NCBI GenBank assembly: GCA_019137255.1 | Contig: WPDH01000152.1 | Location: forward strand, 62,001 to 126,000 | DNA: 64,000 nucleotides | Direction of reading: 5' to 3' | Source: Corinectria fuckeliana | Lineage: Eukaryota > Ascomycota > Sordariomycetes > Hypocreales > Nectriaceae | Part shown: positions 1 through 11,927 of the stretch, in pieces | Numbering within the stretch: the first letter of the stretch is position 1 | Layout of the letters: each line of letters begins with the position of its first letter | Notes under the pieces: model-generated | Database searches by the model: none | What the model saw: the letters and a program-made list of their open reading frames with translations, nothing else | What the model was told of the DNA's origin: nothing | Position numbers and translations under genes: made by a program

Positions 1-1575
1 GCCGCCTATTCCCGTCCGATTGCCATGCAACACGCCCATCCCAAAGCCTCTTTTCCTTTTTTAGCCACGGCAAGGCGGTCCTCCTGACACTCTACAGCAA
101 GCCCGATCGACGGTCCGTGGAGTCATGGCCATGGTTTGCCCAAGATGCCATTTGCGACTTTTCCCTTGAGCTCTTACATAGTAGTTACCCAGGCCAGGCC
201 AGGCCAGGGCCAACAAAGCTTTTGGGGGGTTAGTTGCCGGCCGTGGACGATGCTTGTTTCTTTCGCATCTCACTTATCGTCCTTGTGTACCGCCACGTGC
301 CGAGAAAGGCGAGCCACTAGTAAACCCCATTGGACTTTGTTGGCCTCGACGTGCCCGTTGCCCAGGAATGCGTAGCCCAGCGTGCCAAGTTTGAGAAGCC
401 AAAGCCGGGAGCAGACGCAACTCAACCTAGCAGTACATGGTAGTGTGCATCCATCCCACAGAGGGCTTGGGCGGAGTACATGGTGCATGCATATCTAGGC
501 CTTAGTTAGTGCTCAGTGGGCTTCAAAGGTGGGCATCAGGGGGCTATCAAGAAAAGGCCATGAAAATAATTGGCGCTACTTCGTACAGGAAGGATGGAAT
601 CCATCGAGGAAGCCCGTTGCAAGTCAACATAACACATACCTACTGCTATAAGTACGTAGATGACGGACAACAGCCAGGGTGACGACGGCGATGGATTGTT
701 ACTGGTGGGGCGGCAACGCCGGTTGACGGCCTTGTGGCTGCGCAGGGCCTAGGGCATGAGTCGCCACGAATCGTACTATCGAAGCCCGATGGAAGCTTTT
801 CCCTCCTGGCAACTCTGACGCATGCAGCACCGCACGTACCACGCACCACCCACCAGCTAGTTGGGGGGGCGTTGTGGCGCTGGCGCGACGGTGGGGCGCC
901 GAGAAGGGGGGCTTGCTCAGGGTTCAAGGGGGAGAGTGGGGTGCAAAGAAAGGAAGATGCATGATGAGAGATATGACACGAGTGAAACTTGGCCGGCTAT
1001 TGAAAGAGGCACGACGACGGAAAGCTATTTCCGGGTACTCTACGAAGTACAGTCAAGATCAGTGCCGCCTTACATCTGCGTGTAAGTTTCCATGCTACTA
1101 CATAGTACTTGGTACGGTAATCTATGGGTGAAGCAGTGCCGTGACTGAATGCCGATTTTGTACTGCACCTCTTTTAACCCTGAGTCGTTCAATTGTCACG
1201 GGTCCACTTCCTTCGCAGACATTTGGATATCCGAGACAGCAGGAGGAGATATCAACGGAGCTTTCCCTACGACGTCCTACGGACTACGAGTCCCGACACT
1301 CATGCTCTGCTGGTGGCTGTATAAAACAACCAGTACGAACGAAGTACTTCGTACATGGACCGAAACCCTCAAACCCCCACGCTCCCATGCAAGCGCAGCA
1401 CGAGCGCAAGCGACACATGCACTCACTCACGCAACGCACGCGCAGACCTCACACGCAGGTCAAAGGGAGACAATCAAAAGGCAGCTGTCCGGAGCAGTTC
1501 AAGGCAGCCACGTACTTGAAAAAATCTTGGCGCGCACATCCAATCCATCTACGGTACGTACCATTGCCACCCTCC

Positions 1576-1607
1576 TACTATTACTACTACTACTACTACT
1601 ACTACTT
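1576..1607. repeat. (TAC)n trinucleotide microsatellite
   Basis: About ten near-perfect ACT/TAC units stand in intergenic DNA. They create the poly-Tyr and poly-Leu stretches seen in spurious open frames here. Confidence 0.9.
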
Positions 1608-1940
1608 TACTAGTATACAATGTACATATGGAAGCTGGAAGGTCTGCATGCCTGCCGATACCCTGAAAGGACGGGCAGATAGAGCCCACCGGGGGCCCGC
1701 CCTCGCCGTGGGTCCCGTCCATCCGTCCCTTTTTCGCCTCAGCCAGGCCCCGTCCGCGGGCGCACCAGCGTGGCCAGAAAGGAAAGTCTGGAATTCGCCG
1801 TTTTCAGCCAAGTCGAGCGAACTTGTGGTCCGAGGTTCCTGTTGGGTGCACACCGACAGCGCCGACAGTACATAGGTACTTCGTGCAGCATCCACCTTCA
1901 AGCCCGTGCTCTGATGGCGAATGGCTTGCCCGCCCCGTCG

Positions 1941-1946
1941 CCCTCG

Positions 1947-1981
<35 letters not shown>

Positions 1982-1985
1982 CACC
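1941..1985. repeat. (CCCTCA)n hexanucleotide repeat
   Basis: About six tandem CCCTCA/CCCTCG units. The unit resembles but is not the fungal telomere repeat CCCTAA, so this is not an interstitial telomere. It is intergenic. Confidence 0.85.
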
Positions 1986-2200
1986 TTGACCCCTCCTCGG
2001 TCTCGCCCTCACGATGGCTTCGCCCTCCTCGCCTATGGCCTGCGGCTCCGATTTGGCCTTAGCTCGGTGACTTGGGCTGCCTGAGCTAGCCGTGCGTGCC
2101 CCTGCCGCCAGCCCGTTGGGATGGGGATCTTGGTTCCTCCACCCAATCCGTTGGCGGACAAACCTGCTTATCTTCACCGCACCGTCGTTTCTTTGAATAG

Positions 2201-2218
2201 GTGTGTGTGTGTGTGTGT
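2201..2218. repeat. (GT)9 dinucleotide repeat
   Basis: Nine uninterrupted GT units in intergenic DNA. Confidence 0.9.
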
Positions 2219-5200
2219 TATTGACGTCCGGATCGGATAGGTTTGGGCTGCTAATAATTGCTAGGCCATGCCCTCTCACATGCCGCAGGCGACCCAGAAG
2301 GCGGCACGTTTCTACCTGGTAGCTGGAGAACCATCAGACAGGTCCGTCATGCCCATTCGGGTCAGCCGAAGGTCGCACGGGAACGGCTGCTGCAGCTTCC
2401 TGGGCTTTGCCGCCGTAATAACTCAGATACGTAGTACTGCAGATGCTGCTCCAGCGGATGATTGCTGCTGCAAGGCGGGCATAGGCTGGATCACCGGTGC
2501 ATAGGCAACCAACACCAACACTATTTCATGCAGCCGTTATCCCAAGGAACCACCCCAAGACAAAAACATCTGCACGCCCCCCTCCCCTCCCGCAACGCAC
2601 GCGCAACACACGCCGCAAGCGACCACCACAAGAGACTACTGGGCCAACAAGGCGGCTGACCTGACCCCTGGGAGCTGGATCTGGACCTGGCCCTGCCCTA
2701 CTTGATCTATTAGAGTAGAGAACGAGAACGTCCCTTGGAGAGAAAATCAAACTCCGTGGTCTGGGCTGGCGCCCGCAACCACAAGGCAGGCAGAAGAACA
2801 TTTAATTAACCCGGTCAAATCGCGGCATCGAGCAGCCGCCGCCGCGAGCCTGTTTTGGGGGTCCCGGCCTTGCAAGTCACTCGCCTGATCTAAGGGACCA
2901 GTTGTCAGCGCAGGGGACATGAAGCAAGTCTCTGCAATTAGAGGGAGTTTCTCTTTTTTTCTTCTCTTTCCATCTTCGCCTTCTGTAACCTGTGCAGTAT
3001 AATTAGGACCGGATGTTTCATCCCGTCATCGACTAAACGCTCATGGTCCGAGCCACCACCCGCCGGTCTCGCTATAAGAAAGGACCGAGATGGCGAACGG
3101 CTAGGCCTTGCCCGTCATGGACCCTGACGCGATGATGCCATATCGAACTAACTCGATTACGCAAACCGCACATGGCGCAAACTGGACGCGAAAGAGAAAA
3201 CAAACGCTCCCATGTCTTGGCACCTGTTCTTCTCTTTCTTTTTCGCGTCGTTTTCGTTTATCCGCCAGCCTTGCCTTGCTCTAGATACTTAAGTAGGTAT
3301 CGCCCACCGTAAGTTACACCGAGCCGGGGAGGTACTTCACACAGTGTACTGCTGAAATCGGAGGCTTGGCTACTGGAAACCCTTGCGCCCGCTGGCTCCA
3401 GGGGCGTGCGCTCCTCGAAGCGTGCTATTCCCGTGGAATGAGGCAAAGAAGCATCACAATCGCTGGTGGCGTCGCTACAGACCCTTGCGAACCCTCCACC
3501 GGCCATTGAGCCGCAGTTCTCCCTTGAGGAGATTAAAGTCATTGATAATGACTACCTCCCTGAGAGACGTCTTGGCTACCTAAAGCACGGATTGCTGCCG
3601 TGCTAGGTACCACATGTGCGTGCTTGGCCTCCAGCAGCCCAGCACATGGCAATCGCCGGTGCCGCCGCACTCCCGGCCCGGAAGTCTCCCAGCCTAGGCC
3701 CGGGGGTCCGACGGCGACGCCTCGGCCTCTTAACGTCGCGGAAATTTGCATGGCCGCCCTCGGGTTACGAGTCGTTCGATGAAGAGGTGGTTGGTTTTTT
3801 TTCTTCTCTTTCGTATTCCCCCCCTAGTGACTGGTATTTCTCGCAACCGGGCTTTAGTATATGCCTCGTCCTCCCCGCCGAACCGCAGGGGGACTTGTTT
3901 GGATGGTTCGTCGGATGGGTCAGTGAATGGAGCCGCTTCCGTCGGTGAGCAGAGGCGCTCAGCCCTGTCACAGCTGGCACGCTCCACCATCGCCGCGTGG
4001 TGGGCTAGATTTATGTACTACATACCAACGCCTAACGGGACCTGGGTTCGCTCGGCAGTAGGTATTCGTACTCACCCTCACACATCTCAGCCTGTTATAT
4101 TATACTTGTCTTATCGACACTTGCAATGTGGATACTGTATGCCTTCGGCGGGCTCCTTTCTTGCTAGATCATGGGAGCTACTGTAGCTAGCGACTAGCGA
4201 GGGCAATCGGGGGTCCATGAGGTCTGCTGGATGGATGACTGACATTTCCGGCTTGATGCCCAGGGAATCCATGATGATCAGGCCCAGTTCCTCATGCACG
4301 CACGTGGAAGCTTGTGTGCTGTATGTAGCATTCGCAGCTGGTGGCCTTCGTATCTTAGCTTGGCCGCCGCTCCGACAACCGACCGGGCAAACAATTCGAC
4401 TCCTCCGCGCCGTCCCCCAGATCGCAACTCGCCTCCGTCTTTCCCCTTCCACTGCCGTAGTCCTCTACCGGCAGTGCTCTCGTCGGACTCCCTCCCCTGA
4501 TGAGCCACCGCAAACTCGCGACATGTGCATCCATTCCATCAGGCGAGCACCACAAACCGCATGATCGCTGATCATGGTGCACTCGACATCCATCGGCAGC
4601 ACCCGCCCGCGCCAGGGAGTGGGATGAGCTGTCGCACCCCGGCCTGTGTGCGATCTGATGAGCCCCCTGTCGCTTTCGGGGCCTGCTTAGCCTGTCCCCT
4701 GCAGCTCTCCTTGCGACCTTGCCCCTCCCCTGCGGTTGATTCCGATGTTGCATTCGTACGTGTGTAGTACCAAGATGCGTTGCATAGGTAGCACGTAGGT
4801 AGGTACTATGTACATAGCAGTTGTCTAGATGGGACAGGGTGAGAAGCAAACGACGACAAGCAAAAATGGGCATTTAATGCGCATGAAGGTGCCCACAGCT
4901 GGTCCACCAGCTCGGCAGACATGCACGAGCCCTGGTTGGCTTGACGGCTACAGGCGCATATAGGCGCAAATTTCCTATTTCTCGCGATATATTCGTCCCG
5001 TACCATGTTGTATGTATCGTGATTGCGTAGTATCTACCAGAACCTCAACCCGTCTGGCCTGACCTTCGCCCGTCTTGAGTGGTTCGTTTGCGGAAACCGG
5101 TTTGTCCGCCATTGCCATTGCCATCAAAGACGTGGTTTCGTGCCAAGCAAGCTATTTGGGTAGCAGTTGCTACGCAGTAAGTACGTAACGAAGTATGTAG

Positions 5201-5966
5201 TGGCTCTCAGTTCACAACAACTCCTTACCAATATCTCATGTCAACTAAAAGAAGGTTCCTCCGATCTCAGGCCTATCTCGGAGAATTGTTTGGTGAGTGG
5301 GCCTGTTTTGTTGACCGATGAGCCTCCGGAGCCATGTGGGTTTCGGCTTTCGCTTCGTCGTAGGCATTACTTTATGAGTTTCGACTCCCTTGCAAGCGGC
5401 CAGCCATTGGCGTTTGTTCTATTTGTCGCGCTGTTCTGTCACCCTGGAAAAGTCAAGTTGGGTTCGCGGTTTATTGTACACAAACGTACCCTGAAAAGCC
5501 CACCTCTTCTCCCAATCAAAGCGTCTCGCGAAACACAGCAGGTAACAGCCCTGATATATATTATACGCTCGTGTCGCTTATCAGCAGTATTCGTTCATTC
5601 TTCGCCGCCGTCGTCCGCGTCTTTTACTACTCCCTTGCACCATCCGTCGTGTTCGTCATCATGTCGCCGCTGGCGTCTCGGTTTGGGCGGCAAGATCTGC
5701 CCCGGGCCGTAGCCATGTCCTGACATGTCCTATGTTGCAGCCTCATGTCAACTAAACTCTCCCAGGCCAGTAACTCTTCAAGCAGTAGGGCGTATCAGAA
5801 GCTTCGGGGAGTGGTTCAGAATTTCTTACCTGATTTGCAACTTGTCGTGATTGCATCTTCTGTAAAGTCCAGCCAGCACACCGGGTGTGTGTCAATCACC
5901 TTATTCTACAACGCCCGTCCGTATCAGCATTTTTTGTAGACCAGCACCAAGAGCCCCCACGCCCCT

Positions 5967-8167
5967 CTAGGACGTCAACGCCGGGTCGGCACTTACTAGC
6001 ACAGGAGGGAGCATCGGGATCCTAGAGCGCGGCTCCACTGGGTGTGAGATGGCCACTTCCTCATCTTCAGCCTCAGGATTCGAATCGGAGCGGAGCCGTG
6101 AGCTGGATGTGTTCCCCGTCTCGGCCCGCTGCAGGGTCGTGTATCGTGACGAGATGGAGCCACGATGCCGCACCGATTGCTAGATTAGGCGCGAATTAGC
6201 TCAGGATCCTTTGATTCAGCCTAAATGGCGAAGCAACCTACCGCCTTCGGTCGATGAAGCATGCCAACGCTGAAGTCCCATAGGCAGAGCCGCCCGTCCT
6301 CGCCAACGCTACCGATGCGGTAGTTCCGGTCGTCACATCGCCAAGGGTCAAACGCGACAGCAGTGACCCAAGACTGGTGGCCCTGGCATCTGGCTAGGAG
6401 TGCCGATTCCGACACTGACCATATTGATATCAGGTCATCCTGTCCACCCGTTAAGACGTACTTTCCATCAGGTGACCAGCAGACGCATGACATGCCACCG
6501 TAGTACGAGTAAAACATGTCCAACAGCCTAAGTTTAAGTAAGCAGGACGTTGCATGCGGAGGCAGGGGTCTGGCATGACGAACTCTTCCTTCAAGTAGTC
6601 AATAATCCTCAAGGTCCCATCCTCAGACACCACGGCCAGATGCCGGTTATCGGGGGAGAAGGCAAAGGCGTTGATGCGGTGATTCGACAGCTTCCACGCC
6701 GCCACCGGGTTATTCTTCTGGTTCTTGGAATGGACCGACTTGTTGATCCGGATCCCGTTGGGCTGAGGCGTTCCGTTGCTAGCATCGTCCGCCTCGCTCA
6801 CATTCCCATTTCCGCTTCCGTTTACATTGCCATTCACAGCTTCATCATCGGGGTTGAAGTGGGTGTCCTCCTTCTCCTTGTCGTACACCACTAGACTACC
6901 ATCCATGTGGGCGGCGAGAAATAGGGTTTCGGACCCGGGAATCCATCGGATCGCTGCCACGGGTGTGCTGTTGATGGCTCCCTGGGCATCGTTAGCATAT
7001 CATCTCAGGTACCTCCTGTCTAACGCGGCGCATTCTCACATTCTTGTTAAGTCGAGTGTAACGTTGCGAAATGGGCTCCCACCAAATAATCTCGCCCGTA
7101 GAGAAGCCCATGATGACATCGATATGTGCTGCCGTCTTTGTAGCCGCATTGACATCATGGCATAGGCAGTGCGCTTTGGTGAACAGAACCTTGGTCAAGT
7201 AGTCTTGCTGCCCTGGGTGTTAGGCACGCCACGATACATGGTTGATTACACATTCAGGTGAGGTCAGCTTACTTTGGACGAGGAAGACATATCTAGCCAC
7301 TGAAAGGCGCGGTTGATATTGGCAAAGGCAAAGACGCCGTCGCTGGGCCGTTCCGTCAACTTGCGGGACAAACCTTCGTTAACGATGACACGGGAGATGA
7401 AGGAGGAATTGCTCTTGGTCATGTTGTTCTTAGGCTTCCTCTTCTTGTTGACGTCCTTGGTTTGTAGCTGCGCGAGTAGTGAATTACCCTCGCCAAAGGC
7501 AGGCGCAGAACCAAGGGTGACAGAGGTAGCTGGCGCATCGCTGGTTGAAGTTGCTCGGCCGTCCTCACTGCTCATGCCGCCTTCCGTCGAGTACCGACTC
7601 TCGTTGGGATGCTCCTGTATGCTGGATGGCGCCCCGCTCGAGGCGAGGGTCGTGGCTGACAGGCCCTTATAGAAGAACGGGGGCGTAATTCGTACATCGA
7701 GGCTGATGAGGGAGACGGTGGTGCCAGCAGTAGCTGGTTGCGGATTTGTCGACAGCGGGTTCGGGTTGACGATGGTTGCCTCGGAGGGGTGGGGCGGGGG
7801 AGTTGCGAGGTGTAGGTCCTCCTTGAGGATGTATGTTCCTATTGATCAAGCAGGCGCATTAGTATCGTCGGCGGCATCGGTATTGCGCCGGTCATCGGGG
7901 CGAGGTGAGGCTGGTGGAGAAGAGGGAGGGCTTACCCTCACCGACCAAGAACTGCCACTCAGGGCCTTCGGGATTCGACAGGGTGTTGTTGGTCTCGATC
8001 ATGGGCACGGGATGGATAGAGCTGCCGCCGTATCCCCCCATGGAGGGATACCGCGGTGGAGGAGGTAGGACACTGTTGATTCATGAGGGTCAGCTGGCCG
8101 CGGGTGATACAGGCTTACGCAAACAACGGCAGCGAGAGCGCCGGCGGAGGGCTTGTACGTACAACAT
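5967..8167 (-). CDS. creC: CreC-type WD40 protein (carbon catabolite repression)
   Basis: WD40 scaffold that, in Aspergillus, partners the deubiquitinase CreB and acts in carbon catabolite repression. I read seven coding exons on the minus strand: 8167-8163, 8072-7936, 7838-7273, 7207-7040, 6981-6584, 6527-6242 and 6179-5967. They total 1,773 nt and encode 590 aa, close to the family length. The N-terminus reads MFVLPPPPRY, as I recall for CreC, and this requires a first coding exon of only 5 nt (ATGTT) before a GTACGT donor. WD repeats fill roughly residues 250-560; clear pieces are VCWSPDGKYVLTGGQDD and SVGEDGRLCLWDFSVG. An Asn/Gly-rich loop sits near residues 330-355. The intron between exons 5 and 6 starts with GTTCGT. 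The C-terminal tail is Ser-rich (RHRGSISSRY). Metazoan relatives are DMWD/WDR20 proteins. The gene is divergent from gem1 across 1.4 kb. Confidence 0.93.
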
Positions 8168-9553
8168 GATGTCGGTCCGGGGACGTCGCGATGGAACACT
8201 GCCCGATCAAGCTGATTCGCGGACGGGGGAAAACGAGGCGGCCGCAGATTAGCGATGTCGAGTTGGGCGACGTCGGTGACAGAAACGTGTGCAGTCGTGG
8301 TTTGCGGCTCGACCTCGAAGTCGAAGTCTGTTGTCGAAGTCTTAAGGTGGGCAGGGCTCAACGGCGGAGGGGGTGGAGGTGGAGGGTAGTCGGAGGGTCG
8401 GCTGCCGGAGAGGGCTGGCCAAGGCAGGTACTGACTGACTTGGCAGACTACAGTATGAATATTCTACGAAGTACGTGCAGATAAATCAGGCGGAATTGGC
8501 CAACTAATTAGATAATCTAAGTAGACCTATCTGCTAACAACCACCTACCTATTCGGACCTGGAAGAGCCTGGGGCTTGTCTACGTCTGGGGCCGACGAGA
8601 CGGCGAGGGAGGGCTGGGACAGCCGCTGGTAGGCTGGATGATGGGATATCCAGGAAGCCAACGAATTGGACGGCGTCCAGGCGGGCCGAACAAAGAGCGA
8701 CCGAGTCGACTGAGTCGACCAAGTGTGGGGTAAAATGGACTCAGCCGCTTGAGACGCAGTCTGTCGTCGTTGTCGCATGGGGGAATGCCAAATGGATGGG
8801 GTGGGCCCATGGGGTTGGTGGGCTTTTTGCGCCAGGACGCAGCGACTTGAAGCCAGTCACCAGTCAAGGACTACCTATATTATACTCACATTGTGGGTTG
8901 CTTGATCGTAGTCGCATGAGGAGATGAAATATATGGATTGCTCAACATACTGCAGCACGATGGAAGCAGCTAACTACTAAGTAACTTAACCAGCCACCGA
9001 TGGTTCGTAGGATCCATCCGAATTTCGTGGAAAGCCGTCCTTTACCAGCCAACCTGGCTCAGGACATTGGTTCTATTAGATCGTCCCCTACATTCGTGAA
9101 AACACCCGCTAATACGGGCACTCACTGCGCTGTACTACAGTTAGTGGATCCACCACTACAGAGCAAGGGAGCGCTCATTAGCTAAAAGATACGTACCCTT
9201 TAATTGACCTCCACTGCCGTGGCGGGATCGCCCAACCCTTGCCTGTCGCGCGTCACTCCTCCAAGTTCTACTCAACCAGCTACCAGCTCATAGAGACTTC
9301 CCTCCAATTCTTCTCTTGATTGTTGGTCCTGTGTCGTCTTCTTCATCTCGCTCTTCCTCCTCCTCCTCCTCCTCCTCCTCCTCCTCCTCCTCCTCCTCTT
9401 CTTCTCCTCTTCTTCTCCTCCTCTTCTTCTCCTCTTCTTCTCCTCCCTCTCCCTCCGCGCCCAACGAATCTTCCTTGGCATCAAAACCATGGAACCCAGA
9501 TAGGAGGACCAACCACCAACTAACTCCCTTCGACAACCTCTTCCCAAGTCATC
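8168..9553. promoter_or_regulatory. divergent promoter region creC / gem1
   Basis: This 1.39 kb between two outward-facing genes must hold both promoters and 5' leaders. It contains one intergenic 9-mer TACGAAGTA (8464-8472), a GTCGACTGAGTCGAC-like palindromic patch near 8703, and the long pyrimidine tract described separately. No open frame in it looks real. Confidence 0.6.
9351..9456 (+). repeat. 106-nt uninterrupted pyrimidine tract (TCC/TTC)
   Basis: Every base on the + strand from 9351 to 9456 is C or T, mainly TCC triplets followed by TCTTCTTC units. It ends about 100 nt before the gem1 start codon. It is therefore in the core promoter or 5' leader of gem1. In filamentous fungi CT-rich blocks often lie near transcription starts, but this one is unusually long. 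Confidence 0.9.
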
Positions 9554-11504
9554 ATGGCAGCCGGTACGTTTTCTCCTCGCTTAGTTCCCCGTTGTTTATC
9601 AACTCTTTGTCTGACTGACTCCTTCGCCAGTACGCATCTGTGTCTGCGGTGACGAGAGCACCGGCAAGTCGAGCCTCATCGCCTCTCTCGTCAAGGACCA
9701 ATTCGTAACCAACAAGATCCAACCCGTCCTACCTCAAATCACCATCCCCCCGAGCATCGGCACCCCCGACAACGTCTCAACCACCATCGTTGATACCTCC
9801 GCCCGCCCCCAGGATCGCACCACCCTTCGCAAAGAGATCCGCAAGTGCAATGTTATCCTCCTCGTCTACGCCGATCACTACAGCTATGAGCGCGTCGCTC
9901 TCTTCTGGATGCCTTATTTCCGGTCCCTCGGCGTCAATGTCCCTGTTGTCCTCTGTGCGAACAAATCCGACCTTACCGGCCAGGGCACTACACCCCAGGT
10001 CGTCGAGGAAGAAATGCTCCCTGTCATGTCGGAGTTCCGCGAGATCGATTCCTGCATCCGCACCAGCGCCAGAGACCATCGCAACGTCAACGAGGTCTTC
10101 TTCCTCTGCCAAAAGGCCGTCACCCACCCCATCGCCCCGCTCTTTGACTACAAGGAGGGCCATCTCAAGCCCGCCTGTGTAAGTGCTCTCAAACGCATCT
10201 TCTATCTCTGCGACAAGGACCAGGATGGCTACCTTAACGAGCAGGAGATGCGCGACTTCCAGGCCCGCTGCTTTGACAAGCCCTTGACTACAGATGACCT
10301 CGATAACATCAAACTCTCCATCTCCAAGTCTCTACCAGACTCCGAACTTGAAAAGGGCATCGACCAGAGGGGTTTTCTACAGCTCAACATGATTTACGCG
10401 GAGAAGGGACGTCACGAGACTATATGGATCATCCTTCGGAAATATCACTACACCGACAGCCTTAGTCTCGAAGACAAGTTCATCCGACCCAGATTTGATG
10501 TCCCAGAGTACTCGTCTGCTGAGCTGAGTCCTGCCGGGTACCGATTCTTTGTTGATCTGTTCTTGCTTTTTGACAAGGACAATGATGGCGGGCTCAACGA
10601 CGAGGAACTCGAAGCTCTGTTCTCGCCGACTCCCGGGCTGCCCAGCTCATGGACGGATTCGGCTTTCCCATCTTCAACCGTCCGTAACGAGGCTGGTCAC
10701 ATCACCCTTCAAGGCTGGCTAGCTCAGTGGAGCATGACGACTTTCATCGAGCCCAAGACCACTATGGAGTACTTGGCCTACCTAGGCTTCGAACCTCCCA
10801 ACCCCAAAGACCCCATCACCGCCGCCCTCAAGATCACAAAACCTCGCAAGAGAAGAAGGCGTCCTGGCCGGGTAGAGCGCAACGTCGTTCTTTGTTACGT
10901 CCTGGGCGCGGCCGGAGCCGGAAAATCCTCCCTCCTCGATGCCTTCCTCAACCGCCCCTTTGAGGGCCTATACCACCCGACCATCAAGCCTCGCCGGGCG
11001 GTAAACGGCGTGGAGCTGCCTGGTGGCAAGCAGGTATATCTTATCCTTGAGGAGCTTGGCGAGCTTGAACCCGCCATCCTCGAGAACCGGGCCAAGATGG
11101 ACACGTGTGATCTTATCTGCTACGCGTACGACTCGTCTGATCCGGATTCCTTCTCCCACATCGTCGAAATGCGCACCAAGTACCCCCACCTCGACGCGCT
11201 ACCCTCCATATATACCGCCCTCAAAGCCGACAAGGACAAGACCAACCAGCGCAGTGAGCTCCAGCCCGATCAGTATTGCTCGTCCCTCAGTATGAGCCTT
11301 CCCCTCCATGTCAGCGTCACATGGGGTAGCATCAGCGAGCTCTTCGTCGCCTTTGCCGATGCCGCCACCACCCCCAGCACCGCCTTTCCCAAGAGTTCCG
11401 GCGAGGAGCCTGACCGGACAAGTCTCTACATCGCCCTTGGGGCCACCGCGTGTGCGGGTGTCGCAGCCTTGATGATCTGGCGGCGTGCTACAAATGCCGT
11501 TTAA
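9554..11504 (+). CDS. GEM1: mitochondrial Rho GTPase Gem1 (Miro)
   Basis: Tail-anchored outer-mitochondrial-membrane GTPase; in fungi a subunit or regulator of ER-mitochondria contacts and mitochondrial inheritance. Exons are 9554-9563 (MAA plus one base) and 9631-11504, split by a 67 bp GTACGT...CAG intron, giving 627 aa, the usual Miro length. In order: N-terminal GTPase with P-loop GDESTGKSS (about residues 9-17), DTSA switch and NKSD (about 114-117); EF-hand loop DKDQDGYLNEQE (about 198-209); EF-hand loop DKDNDGGLNDEE (about 318-329); second GTPase with P-loop GAAGAGKSS (about 429-437) and no clear NKxD; C-terminal hydrophobic anchor ending IWRRATNAV. The basic residues after the membrane segment fit mitochondrial tail-anchored targeting. 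It converges on abd1 with 423 bp between stop codons. Confidence 0.96.
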
Positions 11505-11927
11505 GGTAGCGCTATTCGAGCATGGTGCAAAACGTCACTGAGGGCAGATGCGAATCAGCCTTGGCGCGTCACTCACATAATAATGTCTTCACGGTCGATC
11601 TCAGTCCCAGATTAGTTGAGATTGGGCATGTTGAATCAGGGCCGGTAGTGTTGATGCAAGGAAACAACACATTTTGCCTGAGGAGTTGTAATATCGCCAT
11701 TAGGAAGGTCAGACTATGATACCCAGCTCCGTCGTAAATATTTAGTACCCTGTAAAATAGGATGTGATAATGATGCCAACGCCACTCTTTATTTTTTCTC
11801 ACCCATAGTATAGGTCTTACAGCAATTGTGATTGCAATTCGAGGTTGCCTCCGCTTCCCAGCTGTGGGTAATTGCGTCCCCAAGCAAGATATGAACATCC
11901 ACCGTTCTCATATGGCTGTCGTCAGCT
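11505..11927. other. convergent 3' intergenic region gem1 / abd1
   Basis: AT-richer spacer between two stop codons that holds both 3' ends. Nothing else is recognisable in it. Confidence 0.6.

Larger units (their letters stand above)
1..5966. other. gene-free region with microsatellites
   Basis: No open frame in this 6 kb shows a recognisable domain, a plausible exon chain or a conserved motif on either strand. The longest frames (about 240 codons near 1141-1875) run through triplet repeats and have low-complexity translations. The stretch holds several simple repeats, listed separately, and three exact copies of the 9-mer TACTTCGTA or its complement (577, 1041, 1345). It lies downstream of creC and could include that gene's 3' end. 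An unrecognised short gene or non-coding RNA cannot be excluded. Confidence 0.6.

Noticed and set aside
1141..1875. 244-codon frame in the left gene-free region
   Set aside because: It runs through a TAC microsatellite (poly-Tyr), has no domain and has no supporting splice structure.
1941..1985. CCCTCA repeat as an interstitial telomere or chromosome end
   Set aside because: Fungal telomeres are CCCTAA/TTAGGG. The unit differs, and genes lie on both sides of the window.
5167..5712. 181-codon + strand frame
   Set aside because: No domain, signal peptide or plausible start context. Its composition changes along its length as in random open sequence.
9272..9547. Arg- or Glu-rich minus-strand frames over the pyrimidine tract upstream of gem1
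   Set aside because: They are pure translations of a TCC/TTC repeat.
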